Positions 23,238 through 32,149 of a DNA stretch of 64,000 nt are shown here, piece by piece. Both the position numbers and the translations under genes were made by a program. The first letter of the stretch is position 1; every line of letters begins with the position of its first letter. The stretch lies in the NCBI RefSeq assembly GCF_000732725.1, contig NZ_JPNB01000003.1, positions 124,001 through 188,000 on the forward strand, written 5' to 3'. Below the pieces are notes generated by a model. That model saw only the letters and a list, made by a program, of their open reading frames with translations, did no database searches and was not told the DNA's origin. The stretch is from Kineothrix alysoides. Lineage in GTDB: Bacteria > Bacillota > Clostridia > Lachnospirales > Lachnospiraceae.

Positions 23238-23903
23238 TCAGACCTGCACTAACATTACATCGGATACGTAGGGATTTTCCTTTATACATTCCAGGGCTTC
23301 CTCCGGTATCTTTTCATCCGACTCCACCACCGTATAAGCCGCCGCACCCTTTTCCTCCCGGAATAAGCGCATAAAGGCGATGTTCACATTGTGGTCGCTC
23401 AAGCTCTTCGTAATATGGGCTGCCACTCCCTGTCTGTCGCTCTGGCACACGATAAGAGTGCTGTATTCCCCTGTAAATTCCACTTCCACCCGGTTTAACC
23501 GGACAATTTTTACTTTTCCTCCGCCAAGGGATACTCCCCGTACGAACAGTTTCTTTCCATCCTCGCCCGCGATGTGCATATCCGCCGTATTCGGATGCAC
23601 GTCCTCTTCCTCGGAGACGGAGAAGGAATATTCGATCCCTGCCTCCTTCGCCAGCGAAAAAGAATCCCTGATTCTTAAATCGTCGGTTTCATATCCAAGG
23701 ATTCCTCCCAGAAGTGCCCTGTCAGTTCCGTGCCCCCGATAGGTCTTTGCAAAGGAACCGTATAGGGTAAAATCTACCCTTTTTATCGTCCCCTGAAACA
23801 TTTTCCGTGCCAAAAGCGCCATGGATACTGCCCCCGCCGTATGAGAACTGGAAGGTCCCACCATGTTCGGTCCGATTACCTCAAATACACTGATTCCTGT
23901 CAT
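23238..23903 (-). CDS. sdaAB: L-serine ammonia-lyase, iron-sulfur-dependent, beta subunit
   Basis: A 221-residue beta subunit: FEVIGPNMVGPSSSHTAGA at the N-terminus, a middle domain and a C-terminal ACT domain (about 150-221) that may sense serine. It is transcribed with sdaAA, probably behind recQ (20-nt gap). Confidence 0.95.
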   Translation of the reverse strand: MTGISVFEVIGPNMVGPSSSHTAGAVSMALLARKMFQGTIKRVDFTLYGSFAKTYRGHGTDRALLGGILGYETDDLRIRDSFSLAKEAGIEYSFSVSEEEDVHPNTADMHIAGEDGKKLFVRGVSLGGGKVKIVRLNRVEVEFTGEYSTLIVCQSDRQGVAAHITKSLSDHNVNIAFMRLFREEKGAAAYTVVESDEKIPEEALECIKENPYVSDVMLVQV

Positions 23904-23923
23904 ATCTATTCCTCTTCTTCCGA

Positions 23924-25771
23924 TTACGTTTCTCCATTCTTAATTGCCTCCAAAAACCGTTCCCCGTATTTTCTATATTTAAATTCTCCCACACCGGATA
24001 CCGTCAGCATTTCTTCCTCCGTCCGGGGCCTTACCACGCACATGTGACTGAGAGTCTTGTCCGAAAATACGATATAAGGAGGCACCTTTTCCTCTCTGGC
24101 AATTTCCGAACGAAGCGCGCGAAGACCTTCGAATAAAGTCTCCTCTCTTCCGGAAAATTCTCCTCCGGCAAATGCACTCTTTCCGCCCCTTTTGCTTTTT
24201 GCCACCTTTGCCGGATGTTCTTCTTCCTTCGACATCTTCATAACGACGATATCGTCCCCGGCAAGCACGGCCTTCCCCTTCTCCGTCAGCTTCACAACGG
24301 CATACTCATCGCTCGTCGCCTTCAAATATTCGCTTAAGAAAAGATAATTCAACACCTGACGCAGCTTAAATACCGGAACCTTCGCCAATTCCCCGTAATA
24401 AGGGTTAAGATTCATTCCATAGCCGCGTATCTTTGCCGTATTCGCTCCGTGCACCGCATCTACAATAACTCCGCTTCCATATCTTTGGCCGCATGTCTTC
24501 ACACATCCGATCAGCGCCTTCGCAATATCTGTTACATCCGTCTTCTCGAACTTGCTTAAGCAATTAGAACAATTACCGCAATAGTTTTCCTTATATTCCC
24601 CAAAATAACGTAAAATATAATCTCTCAGACACTCGTTGGTAAAGCAGTAATAGGTCATCTTTCTAAGCCGCTCCCTGTCCCGCTCCATAACTACTTCACG
24701 AATAGACCCATCCAGCGCTTCATTGTCCTGATTGTGATCGATAAAAAATTGGTTCGTCACCACGTCCTGCCCTCCGTAAAGCAGGATGCACTCCGCCGAT
24801 TCCCCGTCTCTCCCTGCCCTTCCTGCTTCCTGATAATAGCTTTCCATATTTTTAGGCATATTATAATGAATTACGTAGCGGACATCCGACTTGTCGATTC
24901 CCATTCCGAAAGCGTTGGTCGCCACCATGATTTCTTTTCTTCCGTAAATAAATTCTTCCTGCCCTGTCTTTCTCTCCCTGTCTGAAAGCCCTGCATGGTA
25001 TTTCGACACAGAAAATCCGTCGTCCCGAAGCCTTTCAAAAACCTCCTCCACCGTTTTTCTCGTAAGACAATATATAATGCCGCTTTGCGAGGGGTGAAGC
25101 TCCAGATAGTTTTTCATGGACGCATACTTATCCTTTGGGGACTGCACCGCGAAATAAAGATTGGGGCGGTCGAAGCCCGTGGCAACTATCATAGGATTTT
25201 GAAGTGCCAGAAGATAAACGATATCCTCCCGCACCTCCTTCGTCGCCGTAGCTGTAAAAGCGCTGACTACCGGACGGGACGGAAGTTTATTTATGAACTC
25301 CTCTATTCTCAAATAGCCGGGCCGGAAATCCTGCCCCCATTGGGATACACAATGGGCTTCATCCACTACCACCATGGAAATCTTTACATTCAGGGCAAAA
25401 TCCAAAAAGCTTTCCGTCGCAAGGCGCTCCGGAGCCACATAGATAATTTGATACCTGCCGTTCTTCGCGTATTCAAGCGCCTTAAAATATTGGCTCGAGG
25501 TCAGCGAGCTGTTCAAAAATGCCGCGTGTACTCCTGCCTGATTCAGTCCCTCCACTTGGTCCTTCATTAACGAGATTAACGGCGACACCACCAAAGTAAT
25601 TCCCTCCATGATAAGAGCGGGCACTTGGAAGCATATGGATTTCCCCGCCCCCGTAGGCATCACTCCAAAGGTATCTCTTCCCTCCAGAATACTATCCACC
25701 AGCTCCTTCTGCCCTTCTCTGAAGGTATCATATCCAAAATATTGCTTTAAAATTTTTTCTGATATTTCCAT
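23924..25771 (-). CDS. recQ: RecQ family ATP-dependent DNA helicase
   Basis: A 615-residue 3'-5' helicase: motif I MPTGAGKS, DEAH box VVDEAHCVSQWGQDF, motif VI QEAGRAGRDG, a zinc-binding cysteine cluster (CFTNEC, CGNCSNC near residues 375-405), a winged-helix RQC domain and a C-terminal HRDC domain (about 535-610). All parts of a full RecQ are present. It acts in recombination repair and fork rescue. A GAGGAATTAC ribosome binding site precedes the start. Confidence 0.95.
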   Translation of the reverse strand: MEISEKILKQYFGYDTFREGQKELVDSILEGRDTFGVMPTGAGKSICFQVPALIMEGITLVVSPLISLMKDQVEGLNQAGVHAAFLNSSLTSSQYFKALEYAKNGRYQIIYVAPERLATESFLDFALNVKISMVVVDEAHCVSQWGQDFRPGYLRIEEFINKLPSRPVVSAFTATATKEVREDIVYLLALQNPMIVATGFDRPNLYFAVQSPKDKYASMKNYLELHPSQSGIIYCLTRKTVEEVFERLRDDGFSVSKYHAGLSDRERKTGQEEFIYGRKEIMVATNAFGMGIDKSDVRYVIHYNMPKNMESYYQEAGRAGRDGESAECILLYGGQDVVTNQFFIDHNQDNEALDGSIREVVMERDRERLRKMTYYCFTNECLRDYILRYFGEYKENYCGNCSNCLSKFEKTDVTDIAKALIGCVKTCGQRYGSGVIVDAVHGANTAKIRGYGMNLNPYYGELAKVPVFKLRQVLNYLFLSEYLKATSDEYAVVKLTEKGKAVLAGDDIVVMKMSKEEEHPAKVAKSKRGGKSAFAGGEFSGREETLFEGLRALRSEIAREEKVPPYIVFSDKTLSHMCVVRPRTEEEMLTVSGVGEFKYRKYGERFLEAIKNGET

Positions 25772-25816
25772 GTAATTCCTCTGCTTTACTCTCTTTTCTT
25801 TTCCCTGTTTTCTTTT

Positions 25817-26398
25817 TTACTCGCCTTGTATATCGTGCTTATTTTTATTATCGGCAGTCTTTTGCCGCAAGTATCCTGCGATATCTCTGTTAAGAGAATC
25901 ACTTTTTATCGTTATCAGCAATTCTTCGACTGCTGCCAGACTCGAAATGGCACATAGGATAATCGCCGTCTTTTCCATTCCTGCCAAAAGATACAGCAGC
26001 GGAAATGCAAACAGAAAAAATCCCGCCGCCTTATTCAATACCGTATGTAAAAAAGCTGCCGTATGATATTTTACAAAGCCGATGTAGAGGCTGACCAAAC
26101 GCAAAAGTGCAATCGCTCCAATCCATGCCGCTATCCATAATTTCCACGGAAGAAGAGGAATGAAGATAATGAGCATGACCGAAAGAAAAATAAAGTCGGC
26201 CACGCTGTCCAGCATAGCACCCATCTCAGTTGCGTTTCCCGTTTTTCTTGCAATAAAACCATCCAGCATATCGCTCAGTCCGCATAGGAAATAGACAATG
26301 AAAAAAGAAGCAGTCAGTGGTTCTAAAAAGCACAGACAAATCGTTCCCGCAATTCTAAAAATAGTCATTATGTTTGCTAAATTCTTAATGTATATCAC
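25817..26398 (-). CDS. CDP-alcohol phosphatidyltransferase family protein
   Basis: A 193-residue integral membrane enzyme with the signature DGFIAR, eight residues, then GAMLDSVAD (DGxxAR...GxxxDxxxD) at residues 45-70, which binds CDP-diacylglycerol and metal. Five to six membrane segments are seen. It transfers a phosphatidyl group to an alcohol such as glycerol phosphate, inositol or serine; the acceptor is not clear. The start may be the GTG at 26398 or an ATG ten codons later. Confidence 0.85.
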   Translation of the reverse strand: MIYIKNLANIMTIFRIAGTICLCFLEPLTASFFIVYFLCGLSDMLDGFIARKTGNATEMGAMLDSVADFIFLSVMLIIFIPLLPWKLWIAAWIGAIALLRLVSLYIGFVKYHTAAFLHTVLNKAAGFFLFAFPLLYLLAGMEKTAIILCAISSLAAVEELLITIKSDSLNRDIAGYLRQKTADNKNKHDIQGE

Positions 26399-26432
26399 CT
26401 ATCTCTCTATCATAATTGGTTCCTAGCTTGCA

Positions 26433-27047
26433 CTAATCGAATAATGTCTGCCAATCAGCATCCCTATACGCTTCGAAACACATCCTGATCTGTTCCTCAT
26501 TATTTTTCTCTCCGGCCAGTCCGGGCAGCTCGTCCTCGGCAAAATAGCCGCTTCCTATCGTCTCGGTATTCTCCATAAATTCGCCGTCCAGCACGGAACA
26601 GAGCACAAATACCTTGCACACCTTATAGGCATAAACAGGCAGATTATGCTTTTCCCTATCCTGCACAGCGATAATCCTATCGGCACTCACGGTCAGCCCC
26701 GCCTCTTCCTTAACCTCTTTTATTGTATTTTCCTTTACCGACAAACCTACATCCACCCAGCCGCCGGGAAGTGACCATGTGCCATTTTTCTCCTGGACAA
26801 GCAATATCTTATCATCCTTGAAAATGGCCGCACGGGTATCCAGCTTCGGTGTCTGATAGCCAATCTCGTTACAAAACAAATCCTTTACCCTCTCCAATGG
26901 AAACCCTGACTGTAGGCTTAACATTTCTGCCGAAATCTCCCTTATCCGGTTAAAACGTTCGATATCGAATTCATCTTTACAGTAATATAGAGCACCTTGT
27001 GCGATGCTTTGCAATTCCACCGCCCATTCCAGCAATCTATTCTTCAT
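26433..27047 (-). CDS. NUDIX hydrolase with N-terminal helical domain
   Basis: A 204-residue protein. An N-terminal domain (about 1-65) of the type found in NUDIX proteins acting on nucleotide sugars or NADH-like substrates is followed by a NUDIX fold. The NUDIX box lies near residues 95-117 in GGWVDVGLSVKENTIKEVKE and the following EAGL; the usual R of REV is K. The substrate is unknown. The start overlaps the end of the acetyltransferase gene upstream, with GGAGAAGGACAA as ribosome binding site. Confidence 0.87.
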   Translation of the reverse strand: MKNRLLEWAVELQSIAQGALYYCKDEFDIERFNRIREISAEMLSLQSGFPLERVKDLFCNEIGYQTPKLDTRAAIFKDDKILLVQEKNGTWSLPGGWVDVGLSVKENTIKEVKEEAGLTVSADRIIAVQDREKHNLPVYAYKVCKVFVLCSVLDGEFMENTETIGSGYFAEDELPGLAGEKNNEEQIRMCFEAYRDADWQTLFD

Positions 27048-27606
27048 TTGTCCTTCTCCACTCTGTTCTCAACAATCCATACCATGCCGCATCGCATATC
27101 CCTTGATTGTTCCTGTCGGACTTACGCAGCGTTCCTTCATAAATGAGTCCGCATTTCTCCATTACCTTGCCTGAATAAGGATTCCGTGGGTCGTGTCTGG
27201 AATCGATACGGTTTACTTCTACCACCTCGAACAAATATGGGATTACTGCCGAAAAGGCTTCCGACATAATCCCCTTGTTCCAGTAATTCTTTCCGATACA
27301 ATAGCCGATATGTACGGACTCTGCATTTTCATTAATATTAACTACACTGATACCGCCTATGACCTGACCGATTTCCTTTAATTTGATTCCCCATGAATAA
27401 AAGGTAGGATCCTTTTCATAATTATCTATATTGAACTGCATATAACCTTTTGTGGTCTCAATACTTTCATGGGTGGGCCATGTAAGGAATTTCGTAACCT
27501 CAGCATCGCTCGTCCAGTTATGGTACGCATCTTCCGCGTCACTTAGTTCGAATCTGCGGAGAATAAGTCTCTTCGTTTCCAATCTTGTCGTTCCTGAATG
27601 CTTCAT
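27037..27606 (-). CDS. GNAT family N-acetyltransferase (RimJ/RimL type)
   Basis: A 189-residue acetyltransferase of the RimJ/RimL group: LETKRLILRRFELSD at the start, YWNKGIMSEAF as acetyl-CoA loop and NPYSGKVMEKCGL near the end. GGAGG supports the third possible start, the ATG at 27606, over the TTG at 27621. It ends 11 nt inside the NUDIX gene. The substrate is unknown. Confidence 0.87.
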   Translation of the reverse strand: MKHSGTTRLETKRLILRRFELSDAEDAYHNWTSDAEVTKFLTWPTHESIETTKGYMQFNIDNYEKDPTFYSWGIKLKEIGQVIGGISVVNINENAESVHIGYCIGKNYWNKGIMSEAFSAVIPYLFEVVEVNRIDSRHDPRNPYSGKVMEKCGLIYEGTLRKSDRNNQGICDAAWYGLLRTEWRRTNEE

Positions 27607-27627
27607 CTTCATTTCCTCCAAACCTTT

Positions 27628-28323
27628 TCACTGCTTTCCGGCAGCGAGTTCCACTGCTTTTCTTGCATGTATCTGCGTCGTATCGAAAATCGGCAAAGAC
27701 GTATGTTCCTGCCGAATCAACAGCCCTATTTCCGTGCATCCGAGAATGACTCCCTGGGCACCTTTTCCTGTAAGCTGTTCGATGATCCTTACATATTCTC
27801 TCCTCGATTCCTCGGAAATGACTCCGAGGCACAGTTCATCGTATATTACACGATTGACAATTTCCACGTCTGCATCCGTTGGAATCAACACCTCTAGTCC
27901 CGCATCGATAAGCTTTTCTTTATAGAAATCCTGCTGCATCGTATATTTGGTTCCCAAAAGGGCGACTCTTTTTATATTATTTGCAAGGAGCTCATCTGCT
28001 GCCGCTTTTGCAATATGTAAGATAGGAAGGCCTACCTGCGCCTGAATCTGCGGCACGACCTTGTGCATCGTATTCGTGCAGATTACGAGAAAATCGGCTC
28101 CGCCTTTTTCCAGGCGCTGCGCCGCGTCCACCAGTATATCCGCGCTTTTCTCCCATTCTCCTTTTGACTGACACTCTTCGATTTCCTGAAAATCCACGCT
28201 GTACAAAAGAATTTTGGCGGAGTGAAAGCCTCCCAGCCGCACCTTTACCATTTCATTGATCAACCGATAATAAGTAACGGTGCTTTCCCAGCTCATTCCT
28301 CCGATCAAACCGATTGTCTTCAT
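27628..28323 (-). CDS. Aspartate/glutamate racemase family protein
   Basis: A 231-residue amino acid racemase (YgeA/RacX-like). The two catalytic cysteines are in FLVICTNTMHK and VILGCTEIGLL, and the N-terminus is KTIGLIGGMSWEST. It probably interconverts enantiomers of aspartate, glutamate or a non-canonical amino acid. GAGAGGAGTG precedes the ATG at 28323. It heads a racemase-acetyltransferase-NUDIX operon. Confidence 0.9.
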   Translation of the reverse strand: MKTIGLIGGMSWESTVTYYRLINEMVKVRLGGFHSAKILLYSVDFQEIEECQSKGEWEKSADILVDAAQRLEKGGADFLVICTNTMHKVVPQIQAQVGLPILHIAKAAADELLANNIKRVALLGTKYTMQQDFYKEKLIDAGLEVLIPTDADVEIVNRVIYDELCLGVISEESRREYVRIIEQLTGKGAQGVILGCTEIGLLIRQEHTSLPIFDTTQIHARKAVELAAGKQ

Positions 28324-28460
28324 AAATTCACTCCTCTCATTCCGGGTTCTAATGCTTGCAATTTTTCTTGCTTTTTTCAGTATATCACTCAAGCCGCACA
28401 ATTGAACATCATAAATATTAATAAATTCCTTTTTAATTCTTTTAACCCTCTCTTTGTGTC

Positions 28461-28610
28461 CCCATTACTATTCAGTCCGCTATGCCGAGAAACTAAAATT
28501 GCGTCCCTATGCGATTTTGCGAGGGATGCACTCGCCAATGCAGTTTTATCGTATTTTGTATGCATATGTGCTGCAGTTTAGCCGAAGGCCGAACTGTAAT
28601 GTCTTCCCGC
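28461..28610. repeat. Hairpin-rich intergenic element
   Basis: The 414-nt gap 28324-28737 has no gene. Its middle holds several short complementary pairs: TCCCT/AGGGA around a GCGATTTT stretch, GCGAG/CTCGC, and CAGTTTAGCC with GGCCGAACTG. The compact set of hairpins suggests a dispersed repeat rather than a regulatory leader; no second copy is in the window. Confidence 0.35.
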
Positions 28611-28737
28611 ATAAGCCCCTTAAATATCGTAGCCAAATAATGATAAATGTAGTAAAGTATTTATACAACAGCCGCATTTACCATTCATACCGTTTCCAAA
28701 AACAATAAGTACATTACAAAGAGCCGGGAGAGAATAG

Positions 28738-29937
28738 ATGAAAGAAATCGTAATTTTCACAATGGGTACCAGAGGAGATGTTCAACCGTATATTTATCTT
28801 GCGAAAGCACTATTAAAAGAAGGTTATAAACCAGTTCTGGGCACTCATCCCTGCTGGAGGAATCTCGTATCGGAAGCCGGTCTTGCGTTCGTACCCATAG
28901 GCCCCGACATCGATATCGAATATGAAGCGGCTGTAATTCGGGGAAAAACCAAAAGTCCCATTCTCAGCATGCTAAAAACAATGCAGTTCGTCTTTCGCAT
29001 TATTCAAAAGTCCTCAGGCGATATCTATGATGCCTGTAAGGGCAAAGACCTCGCAATCATTTCTCACAGCCATATGGGTGCCGCCGAAGCCGAAGCATTA
29101 CATATAAAAACCATAGACGTCACCTTACAGACTGAAATGCTCCCCAGAGAAAATACGGTTCCAACGTTAAAAGACAAAGTGCTCGGTGCCCTCATCAATC
29201 CGCAGGTGGTCAAGCCCTACAACAAAATCAGAAAGCTATATGACTTGCCTCCCATCAAGTCAATGAATCAGATGATGTCAAAGGAACTCAATTTAATACC
29301 TATCAGCCGTTATGTGGTAGAGCCAAACCCCAATTGGGCAGAGAAAAATGCTCTCGTCGGCTATTGGTTTGCTCCTGAGGATGATTATCAGCCTTCCGAG
29401 GAACTGAAATCTTTTTTAGATGAAGGAAGCAAACCCATTATACTCGCGCTAGGGGCCATGTCCTTCGAAAGCAGGCAGGAGAAGGAAAAGCTCGGCATCT
29501 TCATCAAAGCCTTCGATCAAACGGGAATGCGAGCTATGATACAAGGATTTAACAAAACGCTTATCGATTACCAGCTCCCAAAATCGATGATCCGGGTTGG
29601 CTCCATACCCCATAGCTGGCTTTTTAAGCAAGGCTGTTGCGTAATACACCACTGTGGCTTCGGTACGTCGGCCTCTTCCATGATTTATGGCATCCCGTCG
29701 ATTCCCGTTCCCCACGTGCTGGACCAATTCGCATTTGCAGAGCAGATCTACCGTCTAAAGGCAGGCGTAAAGCCGATAAAAGCAAAGGAACTCAGCACAG
29801 ACAGATTAATAGCGGCTATCGATGAATTAAATGCAGATTATGCACAAATATACCGGAAAGTTACGGATCTATCCAGGAAAATGCAGGAGGAAAACGGACT
29901 GGAAAAGTCGGTGCAGCTCATAAAAAACATTGTTTGA
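28738..29937 (+). CDS. UDP-glycosyltransferase (GT1, MGT/sterol glucosyltransferase-like)
   Basis: A 399-residue GT-B glycosyltransferase: N-terminal FTMGTRGDVQPYIYLAKAL, as in sterol and macrolide glycosyltransferases, and a C-terminal donor site with VIHHCGFGTSASSMIYGIPS and DQFAFAEQIYRLKAGV. It transfers a sugar from a nucleotide donor to a lipid or natural product. No biosynthetic neighbours reveal the acceptor. GGGAGAG precedes the ATG. The gene stands alone on the plus strand and ends before the tandem repeat. Confidence 0.88.
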   Translation: MKEIVIFTMGTRGDVQPYIYLAKALLKEGYKPVLGTHPCWRNLVSEAGLAFVPIGPDIDIEYEAAVIRGKTKSPILSMLKTMQFVFRIIQKSSGDIYDACKGKDLAIISHSHMGAAEAEALHIKTIDVTLQTEMLPRENTVPTLKDKVLGALINPQVVKPYNKIRKLYDLPPIKSMNQMMSKELNLIPISRYVVEPNPNWAEKNALVGYWFAPEDDYQPSEELKSFLDEGSKPIILALGAMSFESRQEKEKLGIFIKAFDQTGMRAMIQGFNKTLIDYQLPKSMIRVGSIPHSWLFKQGCCVIHHCGFGTSASSMIYGIPSIPVPHVLDQFAFAEQIYRLKAGVKPIKAKELSTDRLIAAIDELNADYAQIYRKVTDLSRKMQEENGLEKSVQLIKNIV

Positions 29938-29957
29938 ACTTCTCCATAAGCCATAAT

Positions 29958-30198
29958 GGTATAATATTTTAACAATATTATACTGCGCCGAGCAAAGCGA
30001 GTGTGCATAAATATACTTTGTCCGCTTGCGGACAAGGTATAATATCTTAACAACATTATACTGCGCCGAGCAAAGCGAGTGTGCATAAATATACTTTGTC
30101 CGCTTGCGGACAAGGTATAATATCTTAACAACATTATACTGCGCCGAGCAGAGCGAGTGTGCATAAACATACTTTGGCCGCTTGCGGACAAGGTATAA
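29958..30198. repeat. Tandem repeat, three 78-bp units
   Basis: Units start at 29958, 30036 and 30114, with a few bases of a fourth at 30192. Each holds a GTATAAT/ATTATAC hairpin, the block GCGCCGAGCAAAGCGAG and a perfect hairpin TTGTCCGC-TT-GCGGACAA. Units 1 and 2 are nearly identical and unit 3 has a few changes. 78 is a multiple of 3, so long spurious frames cross the array. It fills the gap between two plus-strand genes. Confidence 0.92.
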
Positions 30199-30221
30199 AA
30201 TAAAAAGAAAGGGAATAATAT

Positions 30222-30692
30222 ATGAAAATTGTGGAAGCCCGTGAAAAGCATGCCCGTACCATCGGTTATATTCACTCAACCGCATGGTGCCAAACATATA
30301 AAGATATATTTCCTGCCAACTACTTATATGGCGTCACAGAAGAAAAACGAAAACAAGAATTCTTAGAAAGCAACACGAATCAAGCAATCCGGTATTATTT
30401 AATCTTCGAAGGGGAAATTGCTGTCGGGATAATTAAAATAGAACTAAAAGATGAAAAAACATGTGAAATATCCAGCCTTTATTTATTAGAAGCATATCGT
30501 GGCAAGGGATATGGAACAGAAGTCATCGAATATATCAAGTCCGTATTTAACGGCTGTAAAATCATTATATGGGTATTGGAGGAAAATGTAAAGGCTAAAT
30601 TATTCTATGAGAAGAACAATTTTAGCCTTACTTCTCAAACGCGGAAAATTTGGCGCGGATGCTACTGCGAGCAAACTCTCTACGAATATTAA
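30222..30692 (+). CDS. GNAT family N-acetyltransferase
   Basis: A 156-residue acetyltransferase with the acetyl-CoA loop YRGKGYGTEVIEYI (motif A) and FYEKNNFSL near the end. GAAAGGGAATAATAT precedes the ATG. It lies directly behind the 78-bp tandem repeat and is convergent with the flavoprotein gene. The substrate is unknown. Confidence 0.88.
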   Translation: MKIVEAREKHARTIGYIHSTAWCQTYKDIFPANYLYGVTEEKRKQEFLESNTNQAIRYYLIFEGEIAVGIIKIELKDEKTCEISSLYLLEAYRGKGYGTEVIEYIKSVFNGCKIIIWVLEENVKAKLFYEKNNFSLTSQTRKIWRGCYCEQTLYEY

Positions 30693-30715
30693 TGCCTCAC
30701 TGTACGGAGAGGTCA

Positions 30716-31426
30716 TCACTCCCTCCACGGACGGCATTTCTGCGTCCATCCCTGATTTACCCAAAAGTCTCTATCCGTAGGATTCCATGCCGCATCGGGG
30801 GAGGATTGCATCTTTCTGAAAATCCCAAACATAATTCTTCCCCGAAGACTTGGCCGGGGACGCGCTGCTCTTCGCCTCACCGCCTTCGCGATTTTCTCCG
30901 CTTTATTTGTAATCAGCTTCATTCTCTTGGGCTTAATCGCCTCTCCCGGCCCCGTATAGCATGCAAGCCCTAAGGTATACACCTTCGGCACGCACATCCA
31001 TTTGAGCTGTCTCGCCATTGACCTTACTACGTTCCTTGGCGGTGCTCCTGCAGAAGATGATACCACAATGCCTGTCTTCGTAAACATGGACCCGTGAGGT
31101 CTGTGTGATGCCCAGCGGTAAGCCAGATGATCCATGAGATTTTTCATGGAACCGCTCATTTCCATTACATAATTCGGACTGTCCAATAGGATGACATCCG
31201 CCCATTCCATCGCCAGGGCAATCGGCTGTACCTTATCAGCAGAAGGGCAAAAGTCTTCTCCCTTCAAAAAACAATTAAAACAGCCGCAGCAAAAATCCGG
31301 CCCGTCCTTCGGCAGGAAAAATTCCTTTATCTCATCCTTATCTGTCATAAGAAAGTCGAGCACCGTCCGCGTCATTGTATAGGTCACGCCCTTATGCCCT
31401 TGCCCATGAATCACCGTAATCTTCAT
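30716..31426 (-). CDS. Flavodoxin family / NADPH-dependent FMN reductase-like protein
   Basis: A 236-residue protein with a flavodoxin-like fold: the HGQGHKGVTYTM phosphate loop, and the FMN contacts DSPNYVMEMSG and SSSAGAPPRNV. A cysteine cluster, CCGCFNCF then FCP, in residues 45-65 resembles iron-sulfur flavoproteins, so it may carry an extra cofactor (uncertain). The ATG at 31426 with AGGAGG 8 nt upstream is preferred over the GTG at 31429. It is co-transcribed with and 3 nt behind the TetR gene, which suggests induction by a redox-active or toxic compound. Confidence 0.85.
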   Translation of the reverse strand: MKITVIHGQGHKGVTYTMTRTVLDFLMTDKDEIKEFFLPKDGPDFCCGCFNCFLKGEDFCPSADKVQPIALAMEWADVILLDSPNYVMEMSGSMKNLMDHLAYRWASHRPHGSMFTKTGIVVSSSAGAPPRNVVRSMARQLKWMCVPKVYTLGLACYTGPGEAIKPKRMKLITNKAEKIAKAVRRRAARPRPSLRGRIMFGIFRKMQSSPDAAWNPTDRDFWVNQGWTQKCRPWRE

Positions 31427-31429
31427 CAC

Positions 31430-32059
31430 TTATCCCTCCTTTTTCCCATAAAGCCTGCTAAACTGCCGGATATGCTGCTCCAGCATCTCCATCGCTTCGG
31501 ATTCTCTCTCCGGGTGACCGTCGCATAAAACAAGAAGCAAATACATCGGCGCAAAGAAATGCAGCGCCATCACATTCGGATTCTCCGGAATAAACACTCC
31601 TGCCTGTATCAGTAAGCCAAAAAGCACCCCCTGATAGGAAAGCGGTTCATCCACATATTGTTTCACAAAAAGGGCCCCCAGTTCTTTGCTATGAAACTGC
31701 TCCACGGTGAGCATCTTCCGAAAAAGCCCGGTATATTCATCGTGCAAAAAATAGGAAAATAATCCTTTTCCCATTTCAATCAGCCGTTCCTCATCAATAC
31801 CGGCAAATAACTCCATATCCTTATCGGGCTTCACCCCATTCAGCTGCATGGAAGCCGCCTGCCTTTCATAGCGGAAACTCATTTCTTTCAAAATTGCGTC
31901 AAAAATATCCTGCTTACTTTTATAATGCTTATAAAGGGACGGTGCTTTAATTCCCACTGCCTCTGCAATCTGCGCCACACTGACAGCTTCGTATCCTTTT
32001 TGGGCAAATAATTTGAGCGCCTCGCTCATAATCTTCCTTTTAGTGGACTTTTCTTCCAA
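31430..32059 (-). CDS. TetR/AcrR family transcriptional regulator
   Basis: A 209-residue repressor with an N-terminal HTH (AVGIKAPSLYKHYKSKQDIF) and a helical ligand domain. It begins with a TTG codon, placed 7 nt behind GGAGG. The promoter has a perfect consensus with two AGCTAAT-ATTAGCT operators, so it should tightly repress itself and the flavoprotein gene. Confidence 0.92.
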   Translation of the reverse strand: MEEKSTKRKIMSEALKLFAQKGYEAVSVAQIAEAVGIKAPSLYKHYKSKQDIFDAILKEMSFRYERQAASMQLNGVKPDKDMELFAGIDEERLIEMGKGLFSYFLHDEYTGLFRKMLTVEQFHSKELGALFVKQYVDEPLSYQGVLFGLLIQAGVFIPENPNVMALHFFAPMYLLLVLCDGHPERESEAMEMLEQHIRQFSRLYGKKEG

Positions 32060-32075
32060 GTTAGCACCTCCTTCA

Positions 32076-32093
32076 AGCTAATGGTTATTAGCT
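32076..32093. promoter_or_regulatory. TetR operator O2
   Basis: A perfect palindrome, AGCTAAT-GGTT-ATTAGCT, just downstream of the -10 box of the tetR-flavoprotein promoter. It lies 26 bp (centre to centre) from a second copy at 32102-32119. Confidence 0.85.
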
Positions 32094-32095
32094 TA

Positions 32096-32124
32096 ATTAT
32101 AAGCTAACATTCATTAGCTGTCAA
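32096..32124 (-). promoter_or_regulatory. Consensus promoter with operator O1 filling the spacer
   Basis: On the minus strand TTGACA (32124-32119) and TATAAT (32101-32096) are both perfect and 17 nt apart. The spacer is almost exactly the operator AGCTAA-TGAATG-TTAGCT (32102-32119), one mismatch from a perfect palindrome. Confidence 0.88.
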
Positions 32125-32149
32125 TATAGATTAAAAATGTTCTTCTCTC

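Noticed and set aside
29958-30198. CRISPR-like array
   Set aside because: Units are directly adjacent with no variable spacers, and no cas genes are near.
29838-30297. Two long minus-strand open frames with repeated peptides (ARRSIM, SLCSAQ)
   Set aside because: They are translations of the 78-bp tandem repeat, whose period is a multiple of three; there is no family resemblance or ribosome binding site.
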